64,000 nucleotides of DNA from an uncultured Gardnerella sp. (GTDB taxonomy: Bacteria > Actinomycetota > Actinomycetes > Actinomycetales > Bifidobacteriaceae): the NCBI GenBank assembly GCA_947289115.1, contig CAMYPG010000005.1, positions 7,692 to 71,691 of the forward strand, in the 5' to 3' direction. This document shows positions 34,891 to 43,864 of this stretch, in pieces. Below the pieces are notes generated by a model. It saw nothing but the letters and a program-made list of their open reading frames with translations, did no database searches and was not told the origin of the DNA. The position numbers and the translations under genes are program-made. Numbering within the stretch: the stretch's first letter is position 1; each line of letters begins with the position of its first letter.

Positions 34891-35985
34891 ATGGATTACA
34901 AACACCGCAGTATTCTAGATAGTTTGCCAAATTACAAGCAAGGCAAACCAGCGCCCGCATTAGACGGCATTCGCGCATATAAGATTTCGAGCAACGAAAA
35001 CCCATTTGAGCCGTTAGAAAGCGTAAAAGACGCTATTTCTAACCGCGCGCTTGGTGTTATTAATCGTTACCCAAATATGCGTGGAACAGAAGTTGTAGAA
35101 GAGTTAGCTAAAAAGTTTAGCGTTACTCCCGATGAAGTTGTGCTTGGCTGCGGCTCCACAGAGGTTATTACGCAGCTCGTAGACTTAGTCGCTGGTCCTG
35201 GAGACGAAGTTATATACCCTTGGAGAAGCTTTGAGGCATATCCAATTATTGTTACGGGTGCTGGTGCTACAAGCGTTAAAATTCCTAATCGCGCAGATGG
35301 GTCGCACGATGTGGACGCAATGATTGATGCAATTAATGAGCGCACGCGTCTTGTTATTTTGAACAATCCAAACAATCCTACATCCGCGCAACTTTCTGAT
35401 GAGGATGCTAGAAAGGTTTTGGATGCTGTACCAAGCGACGTTTTGGTGCTTATTGACGAAGCGTATGTGCAATTTAACAACGCAAAAGGTACGGCAGATG
35501 GCATGCAACTTTACCGCGAATATCCAAACGTTGTTGTTGCTCAAACATTTTCTAAGGCATACGGTTTAGCTGGCTTGCGCATTGGATACGCTATTGGCGC
35601 TGCAGATGTTGTAGACGGCATGAGAAAAGTGGCTGTTCCATTTGGAGTAAGCCAAATTGCACAAGTGGCTGCCATTGCCTCTTTGGAACCTCAAGCGCTT
35701 GTAGAGATGCGCAACCGCGTAGATGCACTTGTTAAGGAGCGTAATCGCGTTGTAAGCGGTTTGCGTGAACAAGGGTGGAATATTGTCGAGCCGTATGCAA
35801 ACTTCTTCTGGATGCCGTTTGGTGAAGACACAGAGCGAGCTAATCAGCGTTTTGTTGAGGCGGGTCTTTCTGTGCGAGCGTTTGCTGGTGAAGGTATTCG
35901 CATCACAATCGCAGAAACCGAAGCAAATGACCGTGTTCTTAAAATATGCGAGTCTTTAAAGAAAGATGGTTTTTCGCTTAAATAA
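34891..35985 (+). CDS. hisC: Histidinol-phosphate aminotransferase
   Basis: A PLP-dependent class I/II aminotransferase of 364 residues, catalysing the transamination step of histidine synthesis. Motifs are KISSNENPFEPLESV near residue 30, NNPNNPTSAQLS near 153, the PLP aspartate in LIDEAYVQF near 190, the Schiff-base lysine in TFSKAYGLAGLRIGYAIG near 220, and the substrate arginine in GEGIRITIA near 345. It stands alone rather than in a his operon. Some relatives act on aromatic substrates, so a dual role cannot be excluded. Confidence 0.9.
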   Translation: MDYKHRSILDSLPNYKQGKPAPALDGIRAYKISSNENPFEPLESVKDAISNRALGVINRYPNMRGTEVVEELAKKFSVTPDEVVLGCGSTEVITQLVDLVAGPGDEVIYPWRSFEAYPIIVTGAGATSVKIPNRADGSHDVDAMIDAINERTRLVILNNPNNPTSAQLSDEDARKVLDAVPSDVLVLIDEAYVQFNNAKGTADGMQLYREYPNVVVAQTFSKAYGLAGLRIGYAIGAADVVDGMRKVAVPFGVSQIAQVAAIASLEPQALVEMRNRVDALVKERNRVVSGLREQGWNIVEPYANFFWMPFGEDTERANQRFVEAGLSVRAFAGEGIRITIAETEANDRVLKICESLKKDGFSLK

Positions 35986-36113
35986 TCATATTTTTGACCG
36001 CATTTAGATGTGATTTTTGCCTTTCGGCGTGTCTTAATCTTGCATTAGTCTCGCGTTCGTGGCAAAATAACAAAGTTGCCGTTTGGAGATATTCTTCTCC
36101 GCTCGGAAACATT

Positions 36114-36195
36114 GGCGGGTTACCAGAGCGGCCAAATGGGACTGACTGTAAATCAGTTGCTTCGTGCTTCAGTGGTTCAAATCCACTACCCGCCA
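36114..36195 (+). tRNA. tRNA-Tyr (GTA)
   Basis: Acceptor GGCGGGT pairs exactly with ACCCGCC. Anticodon loop CTGTAAA gives GTA. A long variable arm, as expected for bacterial tRNA-Tyr, makes it 82 bases. First of a three-tRNA cluster; an inverted copy of the GACACGCC motif lies about 85 bases upstream. Confidence 0.96.
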
Positions 36196-36196
36196 C

Positions 36197-36268
<72 letters not shown>

Positions 36269-36272
36269 CTCT

Positions 36273-36346
36273 GGCGGGGTAGCTCAGCTGGCTAGAGCGT
36301 ACGACTCATAATCGTAAGGTCAAGAGTTCGAGTCTCTTCCTCGCTA
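36273..36346 (+). tRNA. tRNA-Met (CAT), probably elongator
   Basis: Acceptor GGCGGGG against CCTCGCT with two G-U pairs. Anticodon stem TACGA/TCGTA, loop CTCATAA, anticodon CAT. The Tyr-Thr-Met cluster followed by rpmG is a common actinobacterial arrangement and favours elongator methionine. An isoleucine-2 tRNA with modified C34 is the alternative; the paired first acceptor base pair argues against an initiator. Confidence 0.92.
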
Positions 36347-36396
36347 CAATGGCCAGCAGGAGTTGGTCAACACACAACATTCTAGAGGTGAACGAA

Positions 36397-36567
36397 ATGG
36401 CAAGTAAGAGCGCAGACATCCGTCCAGGCATTACGCTTGCATGCACGGAGTGCAAGGAGCGTAATTACATCACGACGAAGAATCGTCGTAATACGCCTGA
36501 TCGTCTCGAGTTGAGCAAGTTCTGCCCACGTTGCGGCAAGCATACTCTCCATCGCGAGACTCGCTAA
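36397..36567 (+). CDS. rpmG: 50S ribosomal protein L33
   Basis: A 56-residue ribosomal protein of the large subunit. [20 protein letters not shown] is followed by [18 protein letters not shown], and the second cysteine pair is in [14 protein letters not shown]. Two CxxC pairs show it is the zinc-binding (C+) version. ATG 36397 has GAGGTG upstream; a longer frame to 36349 runs into the tRNA-Met end and is rejected. Probably cotranscribed with the tRNA cluster. Confidence 0.95.
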   Translation: MASKSADIRPGITLACTECKERNYITTKNRRNTPDRLELSKFCPRCGKHTLHRETR

Positions 36568-36604
36568 GCGAGTGAGCTTCGGCGAAGTTTTGTAGCTTTA
36601 TTTA

Positions 36605-36627
36605 CCCCGCGTTTTGCGGGGTTTTTT
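36605..36627 (+). terminator. Rho-independent terminator of the tRNA-rpmG unit
   Basis: CCCCGC pairs with GCGGGG around GTTTT, followed by six T. Confidence 0.92.
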
Positions 36628-36655
36628 GTTATTTAGTGCTGTTAGGATTAGGCAT

Positions 36656-37939
36656 ATGAGTATGCAATCATCCTTATCGAAATCTGATAATCCAACTTTC
36701 GCAGACCTTACAACAATTGGGGTTGGGGGTAGTATTGCTCGTTTTGTAGAACCTAATAGCAGGGTGGCTGTTATTGAAGCTGTAGAAGATGCCGATTGTG
36801 CGGGATTGCCATTGTGCGTTATTGGTGGTGGATCTAACATGCTCGTTAGCGATGAGTCGTTTAACGGAGTTGTTGTGCGCGATGCTCGGCGTGAAATTTG
36901 TGTTTTAGATGAGGCGGCTCCTAGCGAAGATGGCGTTGATAAGGATAGTGGAGATTGTTTAGTTCACGTTAGTGCAGAAGCAGGATGCAATTGGGATGAT
37001 TTTGTATCGCATACGATTCAGCTTGGCTTAGAAGGCGTAGAAGCGCTATCTGGTATTCCTGGAACTGTTGGGGCATCTGTTGTGCAAAACATTGGCGCAT
37101 ATGGTGCGGAAGTGGCGCAAAGCGTTGAATGTGTAGAAGTTTGGGATCGTAAAGATAAAACAACTTTTTATATGAATCTTGCGGATCTTAAGTTTGGATA
37201 CCGCACGTCTGTTCTTAAAAAAAGCATGTATAAGGCGCCTGGTGTTGCTGCCGATTGCTTCTTCCCAACGCCTAGATATGTTGTTTTATCTGTTACTTTT
37301 TGCTTAAAGCATTCAAAAACGGGTGTTGTGGCTCATTCTCAGCTTGCTCACGCGCTTGGCGTGCAAGTTGGCGATAGGATGGAAACATCTAAGATTCGTC
37401 GCGAAGTTTTGCGCGTTAGAGCGTCTAAGGGCATGCTTGAAGATGCTATGCGTTACGCAAATAAGTGGATGTGCTACGCAAAAAGCGAGAGCGGTGTTGA
37501 GTCTGCGATTAGTCTTCAAAATGAAGACTATGTTTGTGGAGATTTGTTAGACGGCGATTCTAAGTATGCCGATCGTCATAGTTGTGGAAGTTTCTTTATG
37601 AATCCGATTTTGACAGAATCTCAGGCAGATTTGCTTCCAGAAGACGCTCCGCGATTTGACGCCACTTTGCCAGATGGATCTAAGGGTGTTAAGACTTCTG
37701 CCGCATGGCTTATTGATCATGCAGGATTCCATAAAGGATTTAGGCTTACGCAAAACAATGGTATAAAAAGTGAGGCTGGGTTGTCTTCTTTGCATACTTT
37801 GGCATTGACCAATCGCAATAACGCAAAATGCAAAGATATTGTTGATTTAGCGCGCAAAATCATAGATGGTGTTTATGATTCTTTTGGCGTAAAACTTGTT
37901 CCAGAGCCTGTTCTAATCGGCATTAACTTAGATTGTTAA
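36656..37939 (+). CDS. murB: UDP-N-acetylenolpyruvoylglucosamine reductase
   Basis: FAD enzyme completing UDP-N-acetylmuramate for peptidoglycan. FAD-binding signatures are TIGVGGSIARFVEP, CVIGGGSNMLVSDE and GVEALSGIPGTVGASVVQNI. The catalytic region SCGSFFMNP contains the proton-donor serine. At 427 residues it is longer than typical MurB (about 300-350), through insertions of about 30 residues after position 80 and about 40 near 280. Start ATG 36656 (MSMQSS) is 28 bases after the rpmG terminator; the ATG two codons on is an alternative. Stop context TTGTTAA is repeated just downstream. Confidence 0.93.
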   Translation: MSMQSSLSKSDNPTFADLTTIGVGGSIARFVEPNSRVAVIEAVEDADCAGLPLCVIGGGSNMLVSDESFNGVVVRDARREICVLDEAAPSEDGVDKDSGDCLVHVSAEAGCNWDDFVSHTIQLGLEGVEALSGIPGTVGASVVQNIGAYGAEVAQSVECVEVWDRKDKTTFYMNLADLKFGYRTSVLKKSMYKAPGVAADCFFPTPRYVVLSVTFCLKHSKTGVVAHSQLAHALGVQVGDRMETSKIRREVLRVRASKGMLEDAMRYANKWMCYAKSESGVESAISLQNEDYVCGDLLDGDSKYADRHSCGSFFMNPILTESQADLLPEDAPRFDATLPDGSKGVKTSAAWLIDHAGFHKGFRLTQNNGIKSEAGLSSLHTLALTNRNNAKCKDIVDLARKIIDGVYDSFGVKLVPEPVLIGINLDC

Positions 37940-38152
37940 TGTAAGTTGTTAACACAAATTTAGCATAATTTAACATAATAAATCGCGATTTATGTTGTGA
38001 TTTTCCGCTGAACACAGTACTATGCTCTTTTAATATCGTAAAAATTATTGTTTGATGGCACTTAATGTGTGTTGAACTGTATTTTTTGCTATTAATAACA
38101 TATATACCCTTATATGGAATGTTTTAGACGTAGTTTTAGAGAAGGTTGGATT

Positions 38153-39763
38153 ATGCAAATATGGAGAAAAAAGTCTGTTGAACAGACTATTGCAGAAACA
38201 ATGGATGGTGATCGCCATCTTAAGCGTACGTTAAATGCATGGGATTTGGCAGTTATGGGAGTAGCTGTGGCTGTTGGTGCTGGCATCTTCTCCGTTGGCG
38301 CTCAGGCTGCAGCGTTCCACGCAGGTCCTGCAGTTATTATTAGCTTTATCATCGCTGGTATTGTTTGCGGAACGGCTGCAATGTGCTACGCTGAGTTTGC
38401 TTCGATGATTCCTGTTGCTGGTTCTGCATACACCTTTACGTATACCACAGTAGGCGAGCTTATTGCTTGGATTATTGGTTGGGATATGATTCTGGAAATG
38501 CTTATGGCAGGATCCGTTATAGCCAAATATTGGGGCGTTTATCTTAACGATTTAATGCACTTGTTTGGTCTTAATGTATCTACTTCTGTAAAGCTGGGTA
38601 ATTTTACTTTCGATTTTGCTCCAGTAGTTATCGTTGCATTCTTTACGATTATGCTTGTTGTTGGAACAAAGCTTTCTGCTCGTTTTGATGGCGCTTTAAC
38701 AATCTTGAAGATTGGTATTGTTCTGTTCGTTGTTGTTGTTGGATTCTTCTACATTAAGGCTTCTAACTTCACTCCATTCGTTCCACCTGCAACAGATGTT
38801 GCTAGCGTTAAGGGAATCCACGTTTCTGGCACAATGAGCCAGCCGCTTTGGCAATGGCTTACTGGCATGCAGCCAGCTGTTTACGGTGTTACTGGTATTC
38901 TTTCTGGCGCAGCACTTGTGTTCTTTGCATTTATTGGATTCGACGTTGTTGCAACTACGGCAGAAGAAACTAAGGACCCACACAAGAACATTCCTAAGGG
39001 CATTGGTCTTGGTCTTTTGATTGTGACTGTTCTTTACATTCTTGTTGCTGTTGTTACAACTGGCATGGTTTCGTACAAGGATTTGGCTAAGCAAGAGGCT
39101 CCTTCTCTTTCTACAAGCTTTGAGCTTGTAGGCGCAACTTGGGCAGCAAAGATTATTTCTCTTGGCATTGTAATCGGCTTAACAACTGTTGTTATGGTTC
39201 TTCTTCTTGGTCTTACGCGTATCGTGTTTGCTGTGAGCCGCGATGGTCTTCTTCCTCGTAGCTTCTCTAAGGTTAGCAAACGCGGCATTCCTGCACGTAT
39301 TCAGATTGTTTCTGGCATTGTAGTTGCTATAATCGCTTCTACATTAGATATTGGAATTCTTTCTGATATGGTGAATATCGGTACGCTTTCTGCATTCTTG
39401 CTCGTTTCTGCTGGTGTTCCGATTATGCGTATGCGTAGACCAGATTTGCACCGATCCTTTATGGTTCCATGGAATCCAGTTTTGCCTATTTTTGCTGCGC
39501 TTTCTACGTTCTGGCTTATGCTAAACCTTTCCGTGCTTACATGGATTCGTTTTGCGATTTGGCTTGCGATTGGCTTTGCAGTATACTTCGGCTATTCCTA
39601 CCGCAATTCTTTGCTTGGAAGGCAGTTACGCAAGGCTAAGAAGCTTGGTGTTCCTGTAGAGTCATTGTTTGCTCAAGATGCTGTTGCAGCTGAAAAGATG
39701 GCTCAGGGAGAATCTGAAGACCAGGCTCGTGCAGAAGCTGCTCAAGAGACAGGTAATAATTGA
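38153..39763 (+). CDS. APC-family amino acid permease (YfnA/cationic amino acid type)
   Basis: A 536-residue membrane transporter of the amino acid-polyamine-organocation superfamily with about twelve helices. Signatures are LNAWDLAVMGVAVAVGAGIF near residue 30, GPAVIISFIIAGIVCGTAAM, YAEFASMIPVAGSAYTFTY near 75, and GFDVVATTAEETKDPHKNIP near 265. These are the features of the YfnA-like group, which carries amino acids by proton symport or exchange; the substrate is not fixed by sequence. The C-terminal tail is hydrophilic and Glu/Ala-rich. ATG 38153 (MQIWRKKS) follows GAAGGTT; an upstream ATG at 38114 is less likely. Confidence 0.9.
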   Translation: MQIWRKKSVEQTIAETMDGDRHLKRTLNAWDLAVMGVAVAVGAGIFSVGAQAAAFHAGPAVIISFIIAGIVCGTAAMCYAEFASMIPVAGSAYTFTYTTVGELIAWIIGWDMILEMLMAGSVIAKYWGVYLNDLMHLFGLNVSTSVKLGNFTFDFAPVVIVAFFTIMLVVGTKLSARFDGALTILKIGIVLFVVVVGFFYIKASNFTPFVPPATDVASVKGIHVSGTMSQPLWQWLTGMQPAVYGVTGILSGAALVFFAFIGFDVVATTAEETKDPHKNIPKGIGLGLLIVTVLYILVAVVTTGMVSYKDLAKQEAPSLSTSFELVGATWAAKIISLGIVIGLTTVVMVLLLGLTRIVFAVSRDGLLPRSFSKVSKRGIPARIQIVSGIVVAIIASTLDIGILSDMVNIGTLSAFLLVSAGVPIMRMRRPDLHRSFMVPWNPVLPIFAALSTFWLMLNLSVLTWIRFAIWLAIGFAVYFGYSYRNSLLGRQLRKAKKLGVPVESLFAQDAVAAEKMAQGESEDQARAEAAQETGNN

Positions 39764-39820
39764 TTATAAAATCTTGAATTAAGATATTATCTTATTTTTA
39801 GATTTATTGATTCTAATCAC

Positions 39821-39858
39821 GTTGAGTCGGCATGCGGTTTTACGCGTGTCGACTCAAT
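39821..39858 (+). terminator. Hairpin terminator of the permease gene
   Basis: TTGAGTCG pairs with CGACTCAA, with a second short GCG/CGC stem inside. The following sequence is only modestly T-rich. Confidence 0.7.
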
Positions 39859-39943
39859 TAGTTTTGCGCGCCGTGTTTGCACTATAATAGAAAAGTTAAA
39901 TTGTTTCATTAGAGCAAAAGAATGCAGAAGGGGGGCGTTTGTT

Positions 39944-40264
39944 ATGCCTTATGTTATTGCAGAACCTTGTGTTGACGTTAAGGATAAAGCTTGTGTTGAC
40001 GAGTGCCCTGTTGATTGCATTTATGAAGGCGATCGTACGCTTTATATAAACCCTAATGAATGTGTTGATTGTGGTGCTTGTGAACCAGCTTGTCCTGTAG
40101 AAGCCATTTTCTACGAGGACGATGTTCCAGAAGAGTGGGAATGGTATAAAGACGCTGCAGTAGAGTACTTTAACAAACTTGGTGATTTAGGTGGAGCGCA
40201 AGAAGCTGGTCCATCTGGCTGGGATGAAGATCGTGTAGCTGCTCTTCCTAAAAGAGATGCTTAA
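39944..40264 (+). CDS. fdxA: Ferredoxin (FdxA type, 3Fe-4S/4Fe-4S)
   Basis: A 106-residue electron carrier. The first cluster motif is CVDVKDKACVDECPVDC (cysteines 9, 17, 21, 25), whose wide first spacing is typical of seven-iron FdxA. The second is CVDCGACEPACP, a complete 4Fe-4S set (40, 43, 46, 50). The acidic C-terminal extension with PEEWEWYKDAAVEYFNKLGD is characteristic. It starts at ATG 39944 after a strong GAAGGGGGG. Its stop overlaps the convergent dinB stop by four bases. Its redox partners are not in the window. Confidence 0.95.
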   Translation: MPYVIAEPCVDVKDKACVDECPVDCIYEGDRTLYINPNECVDCGACEPACPVEAIFYEDDVPEEWEWYKDAAVEYFNKLGDLGGAQEAGPSGWDEDRVAALPKRDA

Positions 40265-41595
40265 ATACCTAGTTGCGCCGCATTGTTTCCATATTTTTCT
40301 CTTACAGCATCTAAAACATGTTCTGCGTGACTTATTCGTGCATAAGTATTTTTTACTGCGTTTTCTCTAATTGATGTTGAATTTTTGTATGTATCGTTGT
40401 TTATTACGGTTTCTCTTTTGCTTTCTTCAAGAATGTCATTAATAGTTGGCTGAATGAAAGTTTTGCTGCATTTCACAAGATTACTAGCGCTTACTCCTGC
40501 CAGCCTAACTGGGCTTAATAAGCAAATATTATTTCCGCCTAATTTATGATTGTGTACTATAGGGTCTGCATCCATTAACAATGAGTCAACGTGCTTATAT
40601 AATTCATGGGAAGAATCCGTTGCGTTTCTTAACGTTTTAGATCTAGTAACATAGTGCAAATCGCTGAATCGTAGCTTTAACGTGACAGTTTTGGTTGCCA
40701 TATTGCGTTTGCGTAGTTCTTGCGCCACGTCATTGCAGCAGTGCCTGATCAGGTTTTTCACTGCTGCAATATCTGTGGTGTCAGAATTGAGAGTTTGTTC
40801 TGTACCAATGGATTTTTCTGGAACATGGGGCATGACCTGCCGATTATCGATTCCGCGCGAAGTGTTATAAAGCATTTGTGCAACAATCTTAGAGCCAGCA
40901 ATTCGTTCCAGAGTCTTTTCATCTATATTTCTTAGTGTTTCTATACTATTTATTCCCCATGCTGCTAGCTTTTTTGCCAGAGCTGGTCCAATTCCTGGTA
41001 TTGCTCGTAATGGCATTATTGACACAAAGTCAGCGTTGCGGTTCTGGGGGACAACCAGCATTCCATTTGGCTTTGCATTTGTTGATGCCATTTTTGCTAT
41101 TAATTTATTGGATGCTATTCCCACTGAGCAGGTGATATGAAACTTACGCGCGACTTCGCTTCGTATCCATTCGCCTATAACAATAGGCGAATGCCAGCGT
41201 AAAAGTGCGGAGTTAACATCCATATAACATTCGTCTACAGAGACTCGTTCAACCCTATCTGTGATTTTTGAAAAAACCTCCTTAAAAATCCTAGATGAAA
41301 TGGAAACGTAGTATGGCATATCTACCGGTAAGAAAATGCCATTAGGGCACAAGCTTCGTGCTCGCGCTGTAGGCATAGCTGAATTGACGCCATACTTACG
41401 TGCCTCGTAGCTGGCTGCCGAAACTACGGAGCGCGAGCCTGTACCAATAATCACAGGTTTACCAAGTAACCTAGGATTACGCGCCGCCTCGAGTGATGCG
41501 TAAAACGCATCCATATCGATATGAAGTATTGTGCAGCCAGACGTGTCATGCCCCCAGTCGCGTTTAGCTTCTGTAACTCGCGGTGCTGTGCTCAT
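40261..41595 (-). CDS. dinB: DNA polymerase IV (Y family)
   Basis: Error-prone translesion polymerase. Catalytic motifs are ILHIDMDAFYASLEAARNP near residue 23 and RVSVDECYMDV near residue 125, supplying the metal-binding acidic residues. The thumb has PGIGPALAKKLAAWGI, and the little-finger region has KSIGTEQTL. A 70-residue C-terminal extension after the little finger (to NAAQLGI) carries no clear beta-clamp motif. I begin at ATG 41595 (MSTAPRVTEAK) rather than 41643, since the upstream 16 residues look unlike the family. Divergent from the EamA exporter gene. Confidence 0.93.
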   Translation of the reverse strand: MSTAPRVTEAKRDWGHDTSGCTILHIDMDAFYASLEAARNPRLLGKPVIIGTGSRSVVSAASYEARKYGVNSAMPTARARSLCPNGIFLPVDMPYYVSISSRIFKEVFSKITDRVERVSVDECYMDVNSALLRWHSPIVIGEWIRSEVARKFHITCSVGIASNKLIAKMASTNAKPNGMLVVPQNRNADFVSIMPLRAIPGIGPALAKKLAAWGINSIETLRNIDEKTLERIAGSKIVAQMLYNTSRGIDNRQVMPHVPEKSIGTEQTLNSDTTDIAAVKNLIRHCCNDVAQELRKRNMATKTVTLKLRFSDLHYVTRSKTLRNATDSSHELYKHVDSLLMDADPIVHNHKLGGNNICLLSPVRLAGVSASNLVKCSKTFIQPTINDILEESKRETVINNDTYKNSTSIRENAVKNTYARISHAEHVLDAVREKYGNNAAQLGI

Positions 41596-41707
41596 GGATT
41601 TATAGTAGAACAAACGTTCGATTTTATCTATAGTGTGTCGCAATAAATTTTACGAAAAATATAGTCAAAATATGCAAATATAACTACTGCCGTGTAGGGT
41701 ATGCTGT

Positions 41708-42646
41708 ATGAAACAAATCATAGTGAACGCGCTAAATCGCATGCCTGTTTTGCTTATTGTTGTTGTGGAAGCGGCGATGGTTTATTTAGCAACATCAATA
41801 GCGAAAGTCGCGTTTAGTCAGCTCGATCCGTTGTATTCTGTGTGGTATCGCGTTGGATTTATGACTTTGTTTTTGCTTGCTTGGAGAAGACCTTTTTCGC
41901 ACAAAAAACGCGCGCACAATTCTTTGCCTAAAACGTTAAAAGAATGGTTAGTTGTTGTTGCAGTAGGAATTTCCGTTGTTCTTATGAACACCATGTTTTA
42001 TTTAGCTATTAGCTGTATGGCTGTGGGGGTCGCGGTTACTATCGAGTTTGTAGGACCGCTTATGGTTGCTGTTATAACAGGTAAAACGTGGCGTGAGCGC
42101 ATTGGTATAGTTATTGCCGCGTGTGGAATCGTGCTTCTTGCAAGCGCTTCTATGGGTTCTAATGAAAGTCCGCATTTTCTTGTTGGATTAGTTGCAATTC
42201 TTATTGGCGGATCCATGTGGGGAATGTATATTGTCTCTGGGCGAATGTTGGCTAGAGGTTCTAATGCTATAGACAGAGTTAGTGTAGCTATTTTAATTGG
42301 ATGGTTGTTGCAGTCTAGCGTACTTGCAGTTCCTGCGATTTCTCATGTTATATACCTTAAGCCAGGAGCTACTTGGGCTGCACAGTCTGGCGGTTCTATA
42401 AAGCTTTTAGCTTTGATGGTTGTTATTGCGATATGCGCATCTTTTATTCCTACGCTGTTGGATCAAGTTCTTTTAAAGCGCGTGTCTTCGGCAAGATATT
42501 CTGTTATGCAGGCTTTATATCCTGCTATTGCTGCAGTTGTTGGAATGGGATTTGGAGAAGTGCCAACTTGGATTGATGTTTGTGGAATGGCTCTAGTTAT
42601 GTTGGCTGTTGCGATTACATTTTCGGGAGACCATAATCCTGCATAA
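41708..42646 (+). CDS. EamA/DMT-family exporter, RhtA-like
   Basis: A 312-residue protein with ten membrane helices of the drug/metabolite transporter superfamily. Strong resemblance to the threonine/homoserine exporter RhtA: VLMNTMFYLAISCMAVGVAV, then TIEFVGPLMVAV near residue 112, GGSMWGMYIVSGRML near 165, and the second EamA repeat ending with SVMQALYPAIAAVVGMGFGE. Export of amino acids is therefore likely, though substrate cannot be fixed. ATG at 41708 with no strong ribosome-binding site. A 119-base gap separates it from tRNA-Ser. Confidence 0.87.
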   Translation: MKQIIVNALNRMPVLLIVVVEAAMVYLATSIAKVAFSQLDPLYSVWYRVGFMTLFLLAWRRPFSHKKRAHNSLPKTLKEWLVVVAVGISVVLMNTMFYLAISCMAVGVAVTIEFVGPLMVAVITGKTWRERIGIVIAACGIVLLASASMGSNESPHFLVGLVAILIGGSMWGMYIVSGRMLARGSNAIDRVSVAILIGWLLQSSVLAVPAISHVIYLKPGATWAAQSGGSIKLLALMVVIAICASFIPTLLDQVLLKRVSSARYSVMQALYPAIAAVVGMGFGEVPTWIDVCGMALVMLAVAITFSGDHNPA

Positions 42647-42765
42647 ATTTTGCTGTTTGGCTATTCAATCCACTTTTGTGTGTTTGGTGTGTCGCTGAAG
42701 CATTGTGCACGTCCTCAAGAGGTGATATAGTCTGAATCTGTTGCTATCTTGAATAGCTACAAAGT

Positions 42766-42852
42766 GGAGTCATGCCTGAGTGGCCGATAGGGGCACCCTG
42801 CTAAGGTGTTAGTCGTGTAAGCGGCTCGAGAGTTCGAATCTCTCTGACTCCG
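42766..42852 (+). tRNA. tRNA-Ser (GCT)
   Basis: Acceptor GGAGTCA pairs exactly with TGACTCC. Anticodon stem GCACC/GGTGT, loop CTGCTAA, anticodon GCT. The long variable arm is as expected for class II tRNA. The imported sugar block starts 74 bases past its 3' end. Confidence 0.96.
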
Positions 42853-42860
42853 CGGTTTTA

Positions 42861-42903
42861 GCTCTAAATCGTTGATTTTTCAGTGATTTAGAGCTTTTTT
42901 TTG
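42861..42903 (+). terminator. Rho-independent terminator of tRNA-Ser
   Basis: GCTCTAAATC pairs exactly with GATTTAGAGC around a 14-base loop, followed by nine T. It marks the last native sequence before the imported block. Confidence 0.92.
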
Positions 42904-42909
42904 TTTTGA

Positions 42910-42926
42910 TTTTTGGCCTATAACCC
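42910..42926. mobile_element. 17-base remnant of an IS1249-like terminal repeat
   Basis: TTTTTGGCCTATAACCC is identical to the outer 17 bases of the right terminal repeat of the intact element at 47183-48571. G+C-rich cargo begins on its right side and native sequence lies on its left. Nothing else of an element remains here. Confidence 0.75.
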
Positions 42927-43658
42927 GCCGGGTCTGGGCGGACAGTATCTGTGCGCACAAAGAGGCGACGCCCTGGGCATCGGCGCGGTTGTTCTTGCTA
43001 CGGAAACGCTGAACGTTCCGCGGATCGTAGCCTGCGGCGCCCAACGCCAGTTCGAAGGTGGGGATGCGTTCGGTAAAGCTGTATCGCCTGAATGACCCTG
43101 GTTGGGGGAATTCGACGAGGCCGACCTGCGGGTGCCCGAGATCGCGTATGTGCTCGGCGGCGTCCCGCATGGATGCGGTGTTATCGAGGAGCACCGCGGC
43201 GTCATAGCCTTCGGTGTCCTGCGAGTCAAGGCCGACGATGGGGATGTTGGCATCCGCCAACTGGGAGGATTGCTCGGGGCTGAGCAGAATCGAGGCGATG
43301 ATGATGTCGTCGGTGTTCTTGTTCTCGGAGATGCTGCGGAAATAGCTGTCCATCTGTTCCGGGGTGTGCAAGACGATGGGAAAGAGATCATATCCGCTTC
43401 CTGCGATGGTCGTATACAGACCTTCAAATGACGTGGAGGTGAACCAGGTGTTGAAGCGGTCGACGAAGAGCGCACTGATACGGAAGGATTTGCGGGAAGC
43501 CAGCGCGGAAGCGCTTTTTGACGCACGAAATGCTCACGTTCGGCTATGGCCTGGATGCGTAGCCGGGTGGCCTCGCTGATGCGTTCATCGTTGTGTAGGG
43601 CACGGGAAACCGTCGAAAGTGATACGGAAGCCATTTCGGCTATATCCTTCAACAACAT
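42927..43658 (-). pseudogene. Broken LacI-family regulator of the alpha-glucoside block
   Basis: The N-terminus from ATG 43658 is a classic LacI helix-turn-helix (LLKDIAEMASVSLSTVSRAL, HNDERISEATRLRI). After REHFVR (about 43525) the reading frame shifts; the other frame continues as ASALASRKSFRISALFVDRF and then the sugar-binding core DDIIIASILLSPEQSSQLAD, IPIVGLDSQD and GLVEFPQPGSF. One frame change near a run of five A explains it. The 3' third is missing: sequence homology stops exactly at the IS remnant at 42926. Expected length is about 340 residues; only about 240 are represented. It is divergent from the glucosidase gene that it presumably controlled. Confidence 0.85.
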
Positions 43659-43770
43659 TCTTCTCTGTCCCGCCTGGAATCTCCTGCTTACTGCTGCAAT
43701 TGTACTGTGCCATCGACCGCCCGCTATCCCATCGGCGGGACGTGGGGAGCGAAGTTCAGTGACTATTTAT

Positions 43771-43784
43771 TGCTAGCGCTTGCA
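43771..43784. promoter_or_regulatory. LacI-type operator upstream of the alpha-glucosidase gene
   Basis: TGCTAGCGCTTGCA is a near-perfect palindrome centred on AGCGCT, the usual centre of LacI-family operators in bifidobacteria. It lies between the divergent regulator and glucosidase genes. With the regulator broken, the block may be derepressed. Confidence 0.65.
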
Positions 43785-43864
43785 TAAATGTTGTGCAACT
43801 GTTAGCATAACGATTGTTGTTCCAAACACTATCAATGACGATTAGAAGAAAGTCAGAGTTGACT

